From Alnus glutinosa (taxonomy: Eukaryota; Streptophyta; Magnoliopsida; Fagales; Betulaceae): a stretch of 64,000 nt of DNA. Numbering within the stretch: position 1 is the first letter of the stretch; every line of letters starts with the position of its first letter. A program made the position numbers and the translations under genes. The notes below the pieces were generated by a model. It saw only the letters and a program-made list of their open reading frames with translations, made no database searches and was not told where the DNA came from. The stretch is from NCBI RefSeq assembly GCF_958979055.1, contig NC_084891.1, positions 511,001 through 575,000 of the forward strand. Direction: 5' to 3'. Of this stretch, positions 47,314 through 59,884 are shown piece after piece.

Positions 47314-49755
47314 ATGTGGAAATTTAGTTGAGATAGCTTCATAGGTGTCATCAAATATGCATTTCAGATATATTTAAATTTGGTTTCCATGGTTAGCTCC
47401 TTGCATTATCTCAATATAGTAGCCAAGGATGCAAATTTATTTAGGTTGGTTTACTGTTGAACTCAAAACAATCAAGGGTTTGGAGTATCAACTTGAGGAC
47501 CAACTGAGCACATCAAACTGTTAACAATCAGCTCTCTATTATTTTAACCCCAAGATTTCTCAATTCTAGGACTGACCTGCCAAACCTAGGTATTTCTATT
47601 TCAGATGAAATTTTGAAAAATTATAGAACATGTAAGATAATTACTGAATCAAGTTCTGCCAACTTAAGATAAAACCAACCGAGCATGAGAAGGCTCAAAA
47701 ATAAAGGGGAAAATGCACTTAACCCCCCCAAAGTATCACCAGTTTGGCACTTGTACCTCCAAAGTTTAAAAAGTGACACTCGAACCGCACCAACTATCTA
47801 ATCGTAACACTTGACACCCTCCATTAGTTTTTTCTGTCAGTTTGGATGGAACTCACATCACGTGTGCTACACGTGAGATTTTTTAACCAAATATCTCCAA
47901 ATGCCATTGTTCATGGATTTTTATGAAGTCTCTATAAAGACACTTTTCTTAAAGCCACGTGGCTTTTGGACTTGAAGTCACGGAAGCTCTTGCCTGACGC
48001 TGGGACCTTCAAAGTATTATTGCTCAACGCTCCAGCAAAGCTTTGAAATGTCAAGTAATCACTTCACATAGGGATGAGAGGCTACCCATGACACCAACAC
48101 TCGAGGAGGCAGTTTCAAAGCTTTCAAAACCCCGAATCTCCTCGAACAAACTAGATCATGTAAGGAAACCTTGTTGGGTTTGTGAGCGAAGTAGTTTAAA
48201 GCAACCAAAATCAACCAAAGACAAACTTATCCGGCAAAAAAAGGCAATTTCAAACAAAGACGTTGGTCCTCAAGATGAATGACACAATCAGTTAAGCCCT
48301 TTTTGTGTTGTGAATGCGCAAGCAAAAGGATTGTCAGAAGTGGAAGAGAAGGCTTTTGAGTCAGTGGTGACATTGACAAGTATTGAAAATCCAATTGGGC
48401 AGCAGAAAAGAATCCAGGTACTCAAACCTTATCCAAGCATTGTTAGTTCCTCAAGCTGTTTGGAAAATGGAGATAGTAACTTTTCTACTTTTCTCTCATT
48501 TTCTCTCGAACCTCATGATTTGTTGATCTGTGACGTTTGGAAAATGTGGGTAATAACTTCGTGAACTGCCATGCTTCAATTTGGCTCTGTTTTTTGCCCA
48601 TCAAAACAGAGCCATCCATAAAGTCATGTTCAACCACATGAAGCGTGGCTGACTTGGCTTTTTTGGTCATCCTGCATACCTTGGGATGGGCTTGCGAAGC
48701 CTTTGAGGCTAACACTAATGGGGTATTTGGGGAAATTGCCAAGGCTTTCAACATATTCATGAAAATGTAGGATGAGGACCTGGAGCCAGACCTTGTAGCA
48801 TATATAAATCTAGAATCTTGTTAACAGTTCGAGACTCCCTCTGGTTTACACTGTACAGAAGCGGCATTTTTACAAGCTATGAAGATTGTATATGTTTGAA
48901 TGTCAAGTTGGGTCCAAGGTTTTATGGACTGTATGAGCCGTGAATGAAGGGGACGAAATGAAGGACTTTTGGTTTGTTTGTAAGACCTGTGTCAATAATC
49001 AGAAAACCTCCCTTGTTCAATACAGATGAAGGTCCTATTGTCAGGCAAGAGCTTCCGTGACTTATCCAAAAGCTGTGGCTTTAAAAAGATATTAAGACAA
49101 TATAAATTCCAAGAATTGTGCCATTATTGGGAGATTTGGTTTGAAAATGTCACGTGCAGCGCATGTGATGCGAGTTCCATTCAAATTGATGGAAAAAACT
49201 ATTGAAGGCCGTTAAGTGTTACGATTAGGTAGTTGGTGGGGTTTGAGTGTCACTTTTTAAACTTTAGAGGTACAAGTGCCAAAGTGGTGATAGTGGGAGG
49301 GTTAAGTGTATTTTTCCCCGAAATAAAATAGTCAAACTCGAATGAGACATTCCTAAAACTTACTTGAATATGCTGAAATTGGTACATTGGTCTGCTTCAT
49401 CCATTATGTCCTGGAAAGGAGTTCCTTATTGGGAAGTTAACATATCCAGGGATCATTGGCATGCTTAAAGGCTCGTGGGTACATGGTGAGTTTTGGGCAG
49501 TCATCAGGTATACCAGATCCTGTTCCATTGTCAGCTCTTGCTGTGAAATCCCTGTTCTTGACCAGGCCTTCCCTGATGCAATACAATACAACTCGGGATG
49601 AGCTACTGCAAGCTGCTGGGGAGGTATTTGGTAATGTAGCATCAGGTGCCTTGAGGGTTCGAGTAAAACACACCTACCCTTTGTCTCAGGCAGCACAGGC
49701 ACATGCAGACCTTGAAAGTAGGAAGACTACTGGATCCGTTGTGCTGATACCCTAA
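44341..49755 (+). CDS. QOR-B: zeta-crystallin-type quinone oxidoreductase, plastid-targeted form
   Basis: Five exons, 44341-44580, 44711-44852, 45630-45856, 46999-47256 and 49450-49755, give 390 residues. Exons 2-5 have the same lengths as in QOR-A. The ATG at 44341 opens a transit-peptide-like leader ([17 protein letters not shown]..., 7-Ser tract), then [15 protein letters not shown] and the MDR core with [42 protein letters not shown] and a C-terminus ending TTGSVVLIP. It is predicted to be an NADPH-dependent plastid reductase. A private change gives LLQAAGEV where A and C have LLEAAGEV. The promoter keeps the ACGT block (44244-44259) but lacks the CCAAT of copy A. No disabling change is seen. 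Confidence 0.92.
45948..46402. mobile_element. MITE-like element in QOR-B intron 3
   Basis: Counterpart of 36515-36945, with AGAACTTCACTTATAACCCC at the left end and the complementary arm near 46365-46402. Confidence 0.65.
47706..49319. mobile_element. Long-TIR Pack-MULE-like element, QOR-B intron 4
   Basis: Counterpart of 38264-39873, with complete ends GGGGAAAATGCACTTAACCC and the complement ...TTAAGTGTATTTTTCCCC. The flanks AAAATAAA and GAAATAAA agree at seven of eight. The same exon-like frames lie at about 48043-48282 and 48310-48417. Confidence 0.7.
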
Positions 49756-50356
49756 GGCATGATGCGTTTTAAGTCCTTACTTCCAAATATCTGATTGGTT
49801 TATCCATTTGAAATCCCTTGTAGTCTGTGTGAAAAGAACTTGAATGTCTTCCAGTTCCGGATATAGCCGGGTTGCTGGATGCAAGTATATGTTTTGAACT
49901 AGTTATCAAGAGAGCTGTTGTGAGATCAATAAAAGTTTCCTTCTCCCAGGATGTGTAATTTTCATGCTTTTGATGTAAATGTAATGAATCTGTAATCTGA
50001 AAATTTGCTAATGTTGTTTGAGGACTGCTATGCAAACAGATTATGCGTGGGTTCTCTCAGAGTAAACTGCTATCGAAACAATAATATTTTAATATTTTAT
50101 ATTCTTTTTCTTTCACCTATCCAAGAGGCGCACACTCAATTTGGGTAAAAATTTCATGGGATCCCGATTTAAAGAAAAAATAAAAATAAAAAATAAAAAA
50201 TAAAGTGAATCACAAAACTGAAAGGGGTCATTAGCGCATGCTACCTTTGTTAAATGTAATCATGTTACATATGGATTTAGAATAGGATTTCAATTCATAC
50301 GGATTATAGTAGTTTGAGTGTTTTCATATTACTTTTGTCATTATATATAAGATTTA

Positions 50357-50978
50357 GGGTTAAATACAATTCACCCCTCCCCTCGAAGTTGTCAGACATT
50401 TTTAATTTGGCTACCTAAGTTTAAAAATTTGCAATGTGCCCCTCAAAATTTCAAAAAAATTCAATTCAAGCATTTTGTCTGGTTTGACCATCAAACCAGA
50501 CGGAATTTTGACCACATGCGTATCACGTGACTTTTTTTAAACAAATTTGTCCGTTTTACTCACTCCAAAACGACGTCGTTTTGCCTTTAGGGGTGCCACA
50601 TTACACCCGATAGGAAGCGGACACGTGTCTATTAAAAATAAAAAATTATAAAATCTAACAAAAATAAATAAAAGAAAAAGATTTGTTTCTTAAAAAAAAA
50701 TAAAAAAGGAAAGAAAATACTAAGGGGTGGCTGCTGGTTGGGAAGCCACCCCCAGCCCCTGGAGGTGGCATGCGGCAACTGCCGGCACCTGGTCAAAATT
50801 TGGAGTGAGGGTAAAACGGACAAATTTGCCTAAAAAAGTCACGTGACACGCACGTGGTCAAAATTCCATCTGGTTTGACCGTCAAACCAGATGGAATGTC
50901 TGAATTGAAAATTTTTTAAACTTTGGTAGCCAAATTGAAAATGGCTGACAACTTCAGGGGGTGAATTGTATTTAATCC
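50357..50978. mobile_element. GGGTTAAATAC TIR element, unit C
   Basis: Counterpart of 32192-32862 and 40879-41520. Confidence 0.65.
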
Positions 50979-51091
50979 TAATATTTAATTAAGTTTTATC
51001 ATCAATTAGGTGTCATATATATAAAGACCCTTGAATTTTAATAAAGGTATTCAAAAAATTATATTCCAAATTTACGTTTGAAAGAGGCTTA

Positions 51092-51619
51092 TGGTGTGTT
51101 TGGGTGTTGAATTTTTTAGATTGAAAAATATTATTTTTTATTGGTAGGAGATGATTAGAATTTTATGGTATTGTAAAAAGTTGTGTGGAATAATGATTTA
51201 AATAATAATAATTTATTATATATTGATTTAAATATTGACTGTTTAATTAAAAAATAAATAAAGAAAACTTTTTTTCTTATTTAAAAAAAAATAATTGAAA
51301 TTAAAATTAAAAAAAGCAAAAGGGTGGTTGCCAACCGGGGGTGACCGCATTGGCCACCTCTTTGCTTTTTTTTTTTTTTAAAAAAAAATTTAATTTAATT
51401 TAATTTTTAATTATTTTATTAATTAAATGTGGGATCCAAGCATTTTTTTTGAGACAACTTATCCTGCACGTGGGTCCCAGTCATCAAATCACTGAAATCA
51501 GAATGTCAATTTTGAATTGAGACTAAATTCGAGTGAAATTCGAGTTTTTTTTGCTGGTAGACAGGTTTTAAAAATAATCCGAATAGAATAAGGATTATAT
51601 TCTGAATCCAAACACACCT
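51092..51619. mobile_element. GTGTTTGG-type MITE, unit C
   Basis: Counterpart of 32976-33617 and 41634-42145, with the same ends and TTA flanks. Confidence 0.65.
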
Positions 51620-52055
51620 TTAAGTTACCTCGAAGAATTTACCCAAATTTATCATTTTACGAACGATTCACGTCCACACCATTTATATAGAGCAACTAGG
51701 ATCGTATGGAGCTATATATAAATTAAGAAAATCATTGGTTTCTTAATTTGAGTAAATGATTATAGAATTGAATTGGGCTACGGATGGCCACCTCAACAGT
51801 ATGTATGGTTAAGGTCCATTCAAATGGGGAAGGGAATGTTATTGATGAATTTAGGGTATGATAGGTTTAATAATTGAGTTAGAATAATAGGTTTTTAATT
51901 AATAAGGGTTAATTTGAGTGTTTTCATCTAGTTTTGTCATTCTAAGACTTGAATAAGTAAGTTTAATCGTCAATTAGCTTAGGTGTCATTTATCGTATTG
52001 AAAAAATTAATTTAAAGACAGTTAAATATTAATAAATTTATTCAAATAAATTATA

Positions 52056-52682
52056 GGATTAAATACATTTTTAGTCCCTGAGTTTTCACAACTTTATTTT
52101 TTAGTCCCTGGGTTTCAAATTGCATCACAAATGATACCTCAATTTTGAAAAAAGACCAAATTGGTAACTTGGTTAAATTTTTCGTTAAAAAACTAACGGT
52201 TCGTTACGTGTCAACCTCTGAGATTGACACATGACACTATATAAAAAATAATAAATAAAAAATCTTTAAAAATTAATTAAAAATTTGAAAAAAAAAAGAG
52301 GGGGTGGCTCAGGGGTGGCCGACCACCCCCATTTTGGCCAAGGGGAGCCACCCCCTTGGGCAGACCACCCCCATGGGGTGCTTTCGGCCACCCCATGAAC
52401 AGAAAAAAAAAAAAAAAAGAAAAAAAAAAGAAAAAAGAAAAAAAAAAGGCAAGATCGATTTTGCCCTTAAGGGTGGCCGAATCACCCCTAGATTAGTCGG
52501 TCTGGAGGTGGCCGAACCACCTCCGTGGCCTATGGGAGTCCAAGGGCAAAACGGAAAAACAAAATTTGGAGGGTTTGGCCACCCCCAAGGGCCAACCTTT
52601 TTTTTTTTTTTTTCAATTTTTTAATATATATTTTTTTAATTTTATTATTTTTTAATTATTTTTTCAAGATTTTTAATTATTT

Positions 52683-52723
<41 letters not shown>

Positions 52724-52914
52724 GTCACATGTCAAACTTAACTTAGGTACAGAGATTGACACGTGATGAGCATTTAGTTTTTGGACGAAAAACTTAACCA
52801 AGGTACTAATTCGGTCATTTTCCCGAAATTGAGATATATCTGTGATGCAAATTGAAATTAGAGACTACAAAAATAAAGTTTTCAAAACTTATGAACTATA
52901 GGAGTATTTAACCC
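52056..52914. mobile_element. 830-bp-type TIR element, unit C
   Basis: Counterpart of 42582-43411, with the same TAAATTATA flanks (52047-52055 and 52915-52923). It includes a long poly-T run at 52687-52718. Confidence 0.8.
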
Positions 52915-53049
52915 TAAATTATAGTCCAAACTTATATTTGAAAGAGACTTAGGTCCATTCTAAGAACCTACTCAATTTTATCCTGATATGCGATTGAGAA
53001 ATCAAGCACGTAACAAAGCATTTAAGTGAAAATCAATTAAATCACAACA

Positions 53050-53575
53050 AAAAATACTTATATTAAGCAGGTATAGCTTTATTTTTAATATTTTTTAATA
53101 TTATTTTAACTTTTGTAATGAGAATATCTTAATTAATCAAAAAAATAAAAATGATTTCTCTTTCTAATATAATAGATATATATAGCTTGAATATATATAT
53201 ATACACACACACATAGTATTATAAGATGAACATATAGACTTGAGATTAGATTGTTTAATATTTGAGTTAATTTATTTAATTAACTGAAATAAAAAAACTA
53301 AAAATAATTAATTAAATAATAATTAGTTTAAATTTTATGAGAAAAAAAAATTAAACAATCACGATATTTACTTTATGTATGCAATAAATAAGTTAATTCA
53401 ATAATTCGTGAATAAGTTCAAATTTGTACAAAAAATAAATAATAAGTTTGAACAGATTATTGAGCTCGATAATAAGCTCAAACTAGAAGACTGATGTTTT
53501 AAAAAAATTAATGAAAAAAATAAAAAGGATCAAATTTGAATGTTTAATACTCAACTCAATTTCAACCTAGCAATG
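53050..53575. repeat. A+T-rich dispersed repeat upstream of QOR-C
   Basis: Counterpart of 34190-34770. Confidence 0.6.
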
Positions 53576-53677
53576 CAAAACGACGACGTTTTCTACTGTA
53601 GTTTACTATTTCCCTTTATCCCATCTCCATTAAGATATAAAGTCCGTAAAAATATATAATTACAAAACATGAAATGG

Positions 53678-54157
53678 CGTTTGGTTCGTAGTGATATTCA
53701 ATATTCGAACCGGGTTTTTATTCAAAAACCCATACCTGGATCCAAGTTGAATAAAACCCATGAGTCACTTGAATAAAGTTTGAATAGTTTGAATAAACCT
53801 ATCATATATTTTTTTTAATTATTTTTTACCATACCAATCATTATACACAACTTTTCATACAATCCAATCATTTTCAATCATTTAATACTATTATAAAACA
53901 CTTTTTTAAAACCCATCATATATTTTTTATTATTATTTTTTACCATACCAATCATTATACACAACTTTTCATACAATCCAATCATTTTCAATCACTTTAT
54001 ACTATTATAAAACACTTTTTTCCAATATTCTAAATTCAACACCTAAACACATATTCAAAAGAATTTAAATCATATTCAATATCTAAACATATTTTCATTG
54101 CCTTGAAATCAATGATCAGATTACAAATATTATTCATATTTGAAATATTCGAGAACT
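53678..54157. mobile_element. 480-bp insertion at the QOR-C start
   Basis: Replaces the 40 bases that in copy B run from 44345 to 44384, right after the start ATG plus one base. It begins CGTTTGGTTCG and contains two tandem copies (about 53795-53907 and 53908-54020) of a 113-base segment. In reverse complement that segment matches the interior of the GTGTTTGG-type MITE (AAAAGTTGTGTATAATGATTGG). One end seems lost along with the 40 host bases. Confidence 0.8.
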
Positions 54158-54273
54158 ATCCCGAGTTGTCCCTCTTCCACGCCACCATTTCCAACAAAAT
54201 CCAAAACCCTTTCCAGAAACTTCCTGTGACCCTATACCGTCTGCACGTGCAACGAGAAGAATCCCACCGGTGA
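54112..54273 (+). other. Upstream open frame created by the QOR-C insertion
   Basis: An ATG inside the insertion opens a 53-codon frame that runs into the former transit-peptide region in a different frame. It stops 44 bases before the ATG of the QOR-C core. If the leader starts upstream it would act as an upstream ORF. I do not claim it is a functional peptide. Confidence 0.5.
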
Positions 54274-54317
54274 CAGCGTCATCGTCATCGTCATCGTCAT
54301 CGTCAGCAGTTTCCAAA

Positions 54318-57300
54318 ATGGTCAAAGCCATCAGGGTTTACGAGCTTGGTGGTCCTGAGGTCAGGGCTCTTGAACTCAAACCAGATTCAAGCCCATATGT
54401 CTAAACTGGTTTCTGGGTTTTGGGTTTTTTATAGAGTTATATAATTGTGTACTCTTTTTTCTGAGAATCTGTTTTGGTTATGAGAATAGGTTCTGAAGTG
54501 GGAGGACGTGGAAATAGGAGAGCCGAAGGACGGGGAGATTCGTGTGAAAAACAAGGCCATTGGGCTTAATTTCATTGATGTGTATTTTCGCAAAGGAGTT
54601 TATAAGGCCGCTGCATTGCCCTTCACCCCAGGTTTGGTTGGGTTTGGTTTCATTTGTTGTCTCTGCAGTAAAACAGAGTTTTGTTTCAAGCAAGAATGAT
54701 GTCTCTAATGACTTTATTTTGGGTGCATGCTTTATGAAGAAGAGTTTATATGATTGGTAATTGCAAGACTTCCAAAAATAAGGATTTGGGTGGTGATTAA
54801 AACTGTCTTTCAGGAATTATGTCCTGCTTAGAAATACATCTTCCAGGAAATATGCAATATACAGCTCTCAAATGTTACTGATAGCAGAATCATCTGAATT
54901 TTTCCAAATATGGTAAGTTTCAAAATGGAGTTCGGATTGCAGCTCACTAATTTTCCGTGTGAGTTAGTAAGTTCGAAATCATCATCTTGTGGGAGTTGTC
55001 AGTCTCATCAGAAAATTGGGTGTAACATATCCTATTCGAACTTCTTGCTACTTAAGAGAAGGGCTATTGACATTCCCTATTTAATCATAAATGCTTAAGC
55101 TTGTCAGGAAGTAGGCCAATGATGCATATCGAGATCACAAAAAAGTTAACACTTACAAAAGCTTCATTTATTGTGAGGAAAGTAATTTCCTTGGAATAAT
55201 AGCTTATTTGAACAGTGGTTTCTTTACAACTATAGTACAAATGTGGTCTTAAAGATCTATTGAAGTATTTGTCAGTTTCTGGAACTTGCATTAGTTATGA
55301 TACATATCGGAAATTCTTATCAGAATGGGAACAGAGATGGATTTTCGTAGTAAATGCGACCTTAAGACCTAAGGTGGGGTACATTTTGTTGATATCATAT
55401 TCTAATTCAGGTATGGAGGCTGTTGGGGTAGTGACAGCTGTGGGTCCTGGACTGACTGGCAGGCAAGTTGGAGACCTTGTAGCTTATGCTGGTAACCCAA
55501 TGGGCTCATATACTGAAGAGCAGATCCTTCCTGCGAACAAAGTTGTGCCTGTTCCTTCCTCTATTGATCCTATCATTGCAGCATCTGTTATGCTTAAGGG
55601 TATGACGGCCCAATTTCTACTTCGCCGATGCTTCAAGGTAGGTTATATAGCTGCTTTTGTACTGCAGAAAGTTGTAATTTACATTAAATTTAGCTTGTGA
55701 TTTTGCTAATTTTTTTTTTTTTTTAGAGAACTTCACTTATAACCCCTGATCTTTTGAAAAAAGGTACCCAAACTTTAAAAAGCCATTTAGGGTATCCATG
55801 TTTCAATGTTTTTCAATTTCAATCATTCGTTATAATTTTCCGTTAAATCCTGTCAAAATTTTCAAAATATCAATATATTTTTTAGGGGAAAAAAAAAAAA
55901 ATTGCTCGGATTTAGGTGTTGGTCAAAATTTATCGGAACTTGCAAAAATATTCATGCCTGATTCTTTGAAATTTTTTTATAATTTATTTTTAAAAAAAAT
56001 AAAAAATAAACACGGGTATTTTGAAAATTTTGATAAGATGTAACGGAAAATTATAACGGAGGGTTGAAATTGAAAAAAAATTGAAAAATGGAAACCCTAA
56101 ATTGACATTTTTAAAATTTTGGTACATTTTTTCAAACGTGATGAAAGGTCAGGGGTTTTAAGTTTAGCTTTTCCCAATTTTTTTTTCTTGATAGTGAAAT
56201 ACAACTCACATACCCGTATGGGATTGAACCCTTGATGTCACATTCCATGGCTTCTTTGGTCTGAGTTGAGTTGGTTGACCGACCTATTCAGTTGTACAGT
56301 CTGAGAAATAAAATTAGAGATAAATGTCCAAACCATCAGAGAGTAGAAATATAAGAAGATTGACTAGAAATTGAAGATCGATCTAATGAAAACAGGTTTA
56401 ATTATATGTGTAAGATGAAGTACAATTAATCTGATGTAAACATATACTTATAACATATATATTAGATAATGTATAATCATTCAAGAAATACTTTTATAGC
56501 TACTTTCTGACTTTTTTCTTTGAATTGGGAACTGAATACCATAATAAATCCGAGATGGTGTCTCTTTTTGATCATTTGAAAAACTGGTTTTTACAAGTAT
56601 CGCTATGCATGTTCCTTTTTCTTCAAAGTTGCAATTGTAAAACACTCAGAATCTAGCATCTTGCTAAGATAGCATGCCTAAAATTGGTTTTCTTTCCTCA
56701 CTGTAATGCCAGCTCAATCAACAGAGCCTTAATTACATCTAGTACTAGATGTGAAATAATTGTTTTGTATACAGGTTGAGCCTGGACACACAATCCTTGT
56801 TCACGCAGCAGCTGGTGGAGTTGGATCTCTATTAAGCCAGTGGGCTAATGTCCTAGGTGCCACTGTCATTGGAACTGTCTCAACTGAAGAGAAGGCAGCT
56901 CAAGCCAAGGATGATGGGTGTCACCATGTTATAATCTATAAGGAAGAGGATTTTGTTGCTCGTGTCAATGAGATTACATCAGGCGATGGGGTTGATGTTG
57001 TCTACGATTCTGTAGGAAAAGATACCTTCCAGGTACTGGCTGCTTTTTGTCTCTTCTCTCTCTCTCTCTCTCTCTCATTTTATGTGGAAATTTAATTGAG
57101 ATAGCTTCATAGGTGTCATCAAATATGCATTTCAGATATATTTAAATTTGGTTTCCATGGTTAGCTCCTTGCATTATCTCAATATAGTAGCCAAGGATGC
57201 AAATTTATTTAGGTTGGTTTACTGTTGAACTCAAAACAATCAAGGGTTTGGAGTATCAACTTGAGGACCAACTGAGCACATCAAACTGTTAACAATCAGC

Positions 57301-59524
57301 TCTCTATTATTTTAACCCCAAGATTTCTCAATTCTAGGACCGACCTGCCAAACCTAGGTATTTCTATTTCAGATGAAATTTTGAAAAATTATAGAACATG
57401 TAAGATAATTACTGAATCAAGTTCTGCCAACTTAAGATAAAACCAACCTAGCATGAGAAGGCTCAAAAATAAAGGGGAAAATATACTTAACCCCCCCAAA
57501 GTATCACCAGTTTGGCACTTGTACCTCCAAAGTTTAAAAAGTGACACTCGAACCGCACCAACTATCTAATCGTAACACTTGACACCCTCCATTAGTTTTT
57601 TCTGTCAGTTTGGATGGAACTCACATCACGTGTGCTACACGTGAGATTTTTTAACCAAATATCTCCAAATGCCCTTGTTCATGGATTTTTTACGAAGTCT
57701 CTATAAAGACACTTTTCTTAAAGCCACGTGGCTTTTGGACTTGAAGTCACGGAAGCTCTTGCCTAACGCTGGGACCTTCAAAGTATTATTGCTCAACGCT
57801 CCAGCAAAGCTTTGAAATGTCAAGTAATCACTTCACATAGGGATGAGAGGCTACCCATGACACCAACACTCGAGGAGGCAGTTTCAAAGCTTTCAAAACC
57901 CCGAATCTCCTCGAACAAACTAGATCATGGAAGGAAACCTTGTTGGGTTTGTGAGCGAAGTAGTTTAAAGCAACCGAAATCAACCAAAGACAAAATTATC
58001 CGGCAAAAAAAGACAATTTCAAACAAAGACGTTGGTCCTCAAGATGAATGACACAATCAGTTAAGCCCTTTTTGTGTTGTGAATGCGCAAGCAAAAGGAT
58101 TGTCAGAAGTGGAAGAGAAGGCTTTTGAGTCAGTGGTGACATTGACAAGTATTGAAAATCCAATTGGGCAGCAGAAAAGAATCCAGGTACTCAAACCTTA
58201 TCCAAGCATTGTTAGTTCCTCAAGCTGTTTGGAAAATGGAGATAGTAACTTTTCTACTTTTCTCTCATTTTCTCTCGAACCTCATGATTTGTTGATCTGT
58301 GACGTTTGGAAAATGTGGGTAATAACTTCGTGAACTGCCATGCTTCAGTTTGGCTCTGTTTTTTGCCCATCAAAACAGAGCCATCCATAAAGTCATGTTC
58401 AACCACATGAAGCGTGGCTGACTTGGCTTTTTTGGTCATCCTGCATACCTTGGGATGGGCTTGCGAAGCCTTTGAGGCTAACACTAATGGGGTATTTGGG
58501 GAAATTGCCAAGGCTTTCAACATATTCATGAAAATGTAGGATGAGGACCTGGAGCCAGACCTTGTAGCATATATAAATCTAGAATCTTGTTAACAGTTCG
58601 AGACTCCCTCTGGTTTACACTGTACAGAAGCGGCATTTTTACAAGCTATGAAGATTGTATATGTTTGAATGTCAAGTTGGGTCCAAGGTTTTATGGACTG
58701 TATGAGCCGTGAATGAAGGGGACGAAATGAAGGACTTTTGGTTTGTTTGTAAGACCTGTGTCAATAATCAGAAAACCTCCCTTGTTCAATACAGATGAAG
58801 GTCCTATTGTCAGGCAAGAGCTTCCGTGACTTATCCAAAAGCTGTGGCTTTAAAAAGGTATTAAGACAATATAAATTCCGAGAATTGTGCCATTATTGGG
58901 AGATTTGATTTGAAAATGTCACGTGCAGCGCATGTGATGCGAGTTCCATTCAAATTGATGGAAAAAACTATTGAAGGCCGTTAAGTGTTACGATTAGGTA
59001 GTTGGTGGGGTTTGAGTGTCACTTTTTAAACTTTAGAGGTACAAGTGCCAAAGTGGTGATAGTGGGAGGGTTAAGTGTATTTTTCCCCGAAATAAAATAG
59101 TCAAACTCGAATGAGACATTCCTAAAACTTACTTGAATATGCTGAAATTGGTACATTGGTCTGCTTCATCCATTATGTCCTGGAAAGGAGTTCCTTATTG
59201 GGAAGTTAACATATCCAGGGATCATTGGCATGCTTAAAGGCTCGTGGGTACATGGTGAGTTTTGGGCAGTCATCAGGTATACCAGATCCAGTTCCATTGT
59301 CAGCTCTTGCTGTGAAATCCCTGTTCTTGACCAGGCCTTCCCTGATGCAATACAATACAACTCGGGATGAGCTACTGGAAGCTGCTGGGGAGGTATTTGG
59401 TAATGTAGCATCAGGTGCCTTGAGGGTTCGAGTAAAACACACCTACCCTTTGTCTCAGGCAGCACAGGCACATGCAGACCTTGAAAGTAGGAAGACTACT
59501 GGATCCGTTGTGCTGATACCCTAA
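54318..59524 (+). CDS. QOR-C: quinone oxidoreductase lacking the transit peptide
   Basis: Five exons, 54318-54359, 54490-54631, 55411-55637, 56775-57032 and 59219-59524, give 324 residues starting [14 protein letters not shown]. The plastid-type start used by A and B is at 53674 here, but after the 480-bp insertion it reads only ATG plus four codons to a stop. The remaining leader codons have no in-frame ATG. The first usable ATG is the Met that begins the conserved MDR core, and 324 residues is the usual length for cytosolic zeta-crystallin-like reductases. All core motifs ([40 protein letters not shown]) and splice sites are intact. The enzyme should therefore be cytosolic if expressed. It could equally be an early pseudogene with weak translation. 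Confidence 0.82.
55727..56172. mobile_element. MITE-like element in QOR-C intron 3
   Basis: Counterpart of 36515-36945 and 45948-46402. Confidence 0.65.
57474..59088. mobile_element. Long-TIR Pack-MULE-like element, QOR-C intron 4
   Basis: Counterpart of 38264-39873 and 47706-49319, with complete ends. Exon-like frames lie at about 57812-58051 and 58079-58186. Confidence 0.7.
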
Positions 59525-59884
59525 GGCATGATGCGTTTTAAGTCCTTACTTCCAAATATCTGATTGGTTTATCCATTTGAAATGCCTTGTAGTCTGTGTG
59601 AAAAGAACTTTAATGTCTTCCAGTTCCGGATATAGCCGGGTTGCTGGATGCAAGTATATGTTTTGAACTAGTTATCAAGAGAGCTGTTGTGAGATCAATA
59701 AAAGTTTCCTTCTCCCAGGATGTGTGATTTTCATGCTTTTGATGTAAATATAATGAATCTGTAATCTGAAAATTTGCTATTGTTGTTTGAGGACTGCTAT
59801 TTAAACAGATTATGCGTGCATTCTCTGAGAGTAAACTGCTATCGAAACAATAATATTTTTATATTTTATATTTTTTTCTTTCAC

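Larger units (their letters stand above)
40639..50116 (+). repeat. QOR tandem unit B (9.5 kb)
   Basis: Second direct repeat. It shares the 830-bp TIR element and the shortened promoter with unit C. It alone carries a 181-bp hairpin MITE at 43551-43731. Exon 4 is identical in B and C over 258 bases, with three silent differences from A. Confidence 0.9.
50117..59884 (+). repeat. QOR tandem unit C (9.8 kb)
   Basis: Third direct repeat, ending at TTTCAC before unrelated AGAATGC. Most similar to unit B. It carries a private 480-bp insertion at the gene start. Confidence 0.9.
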
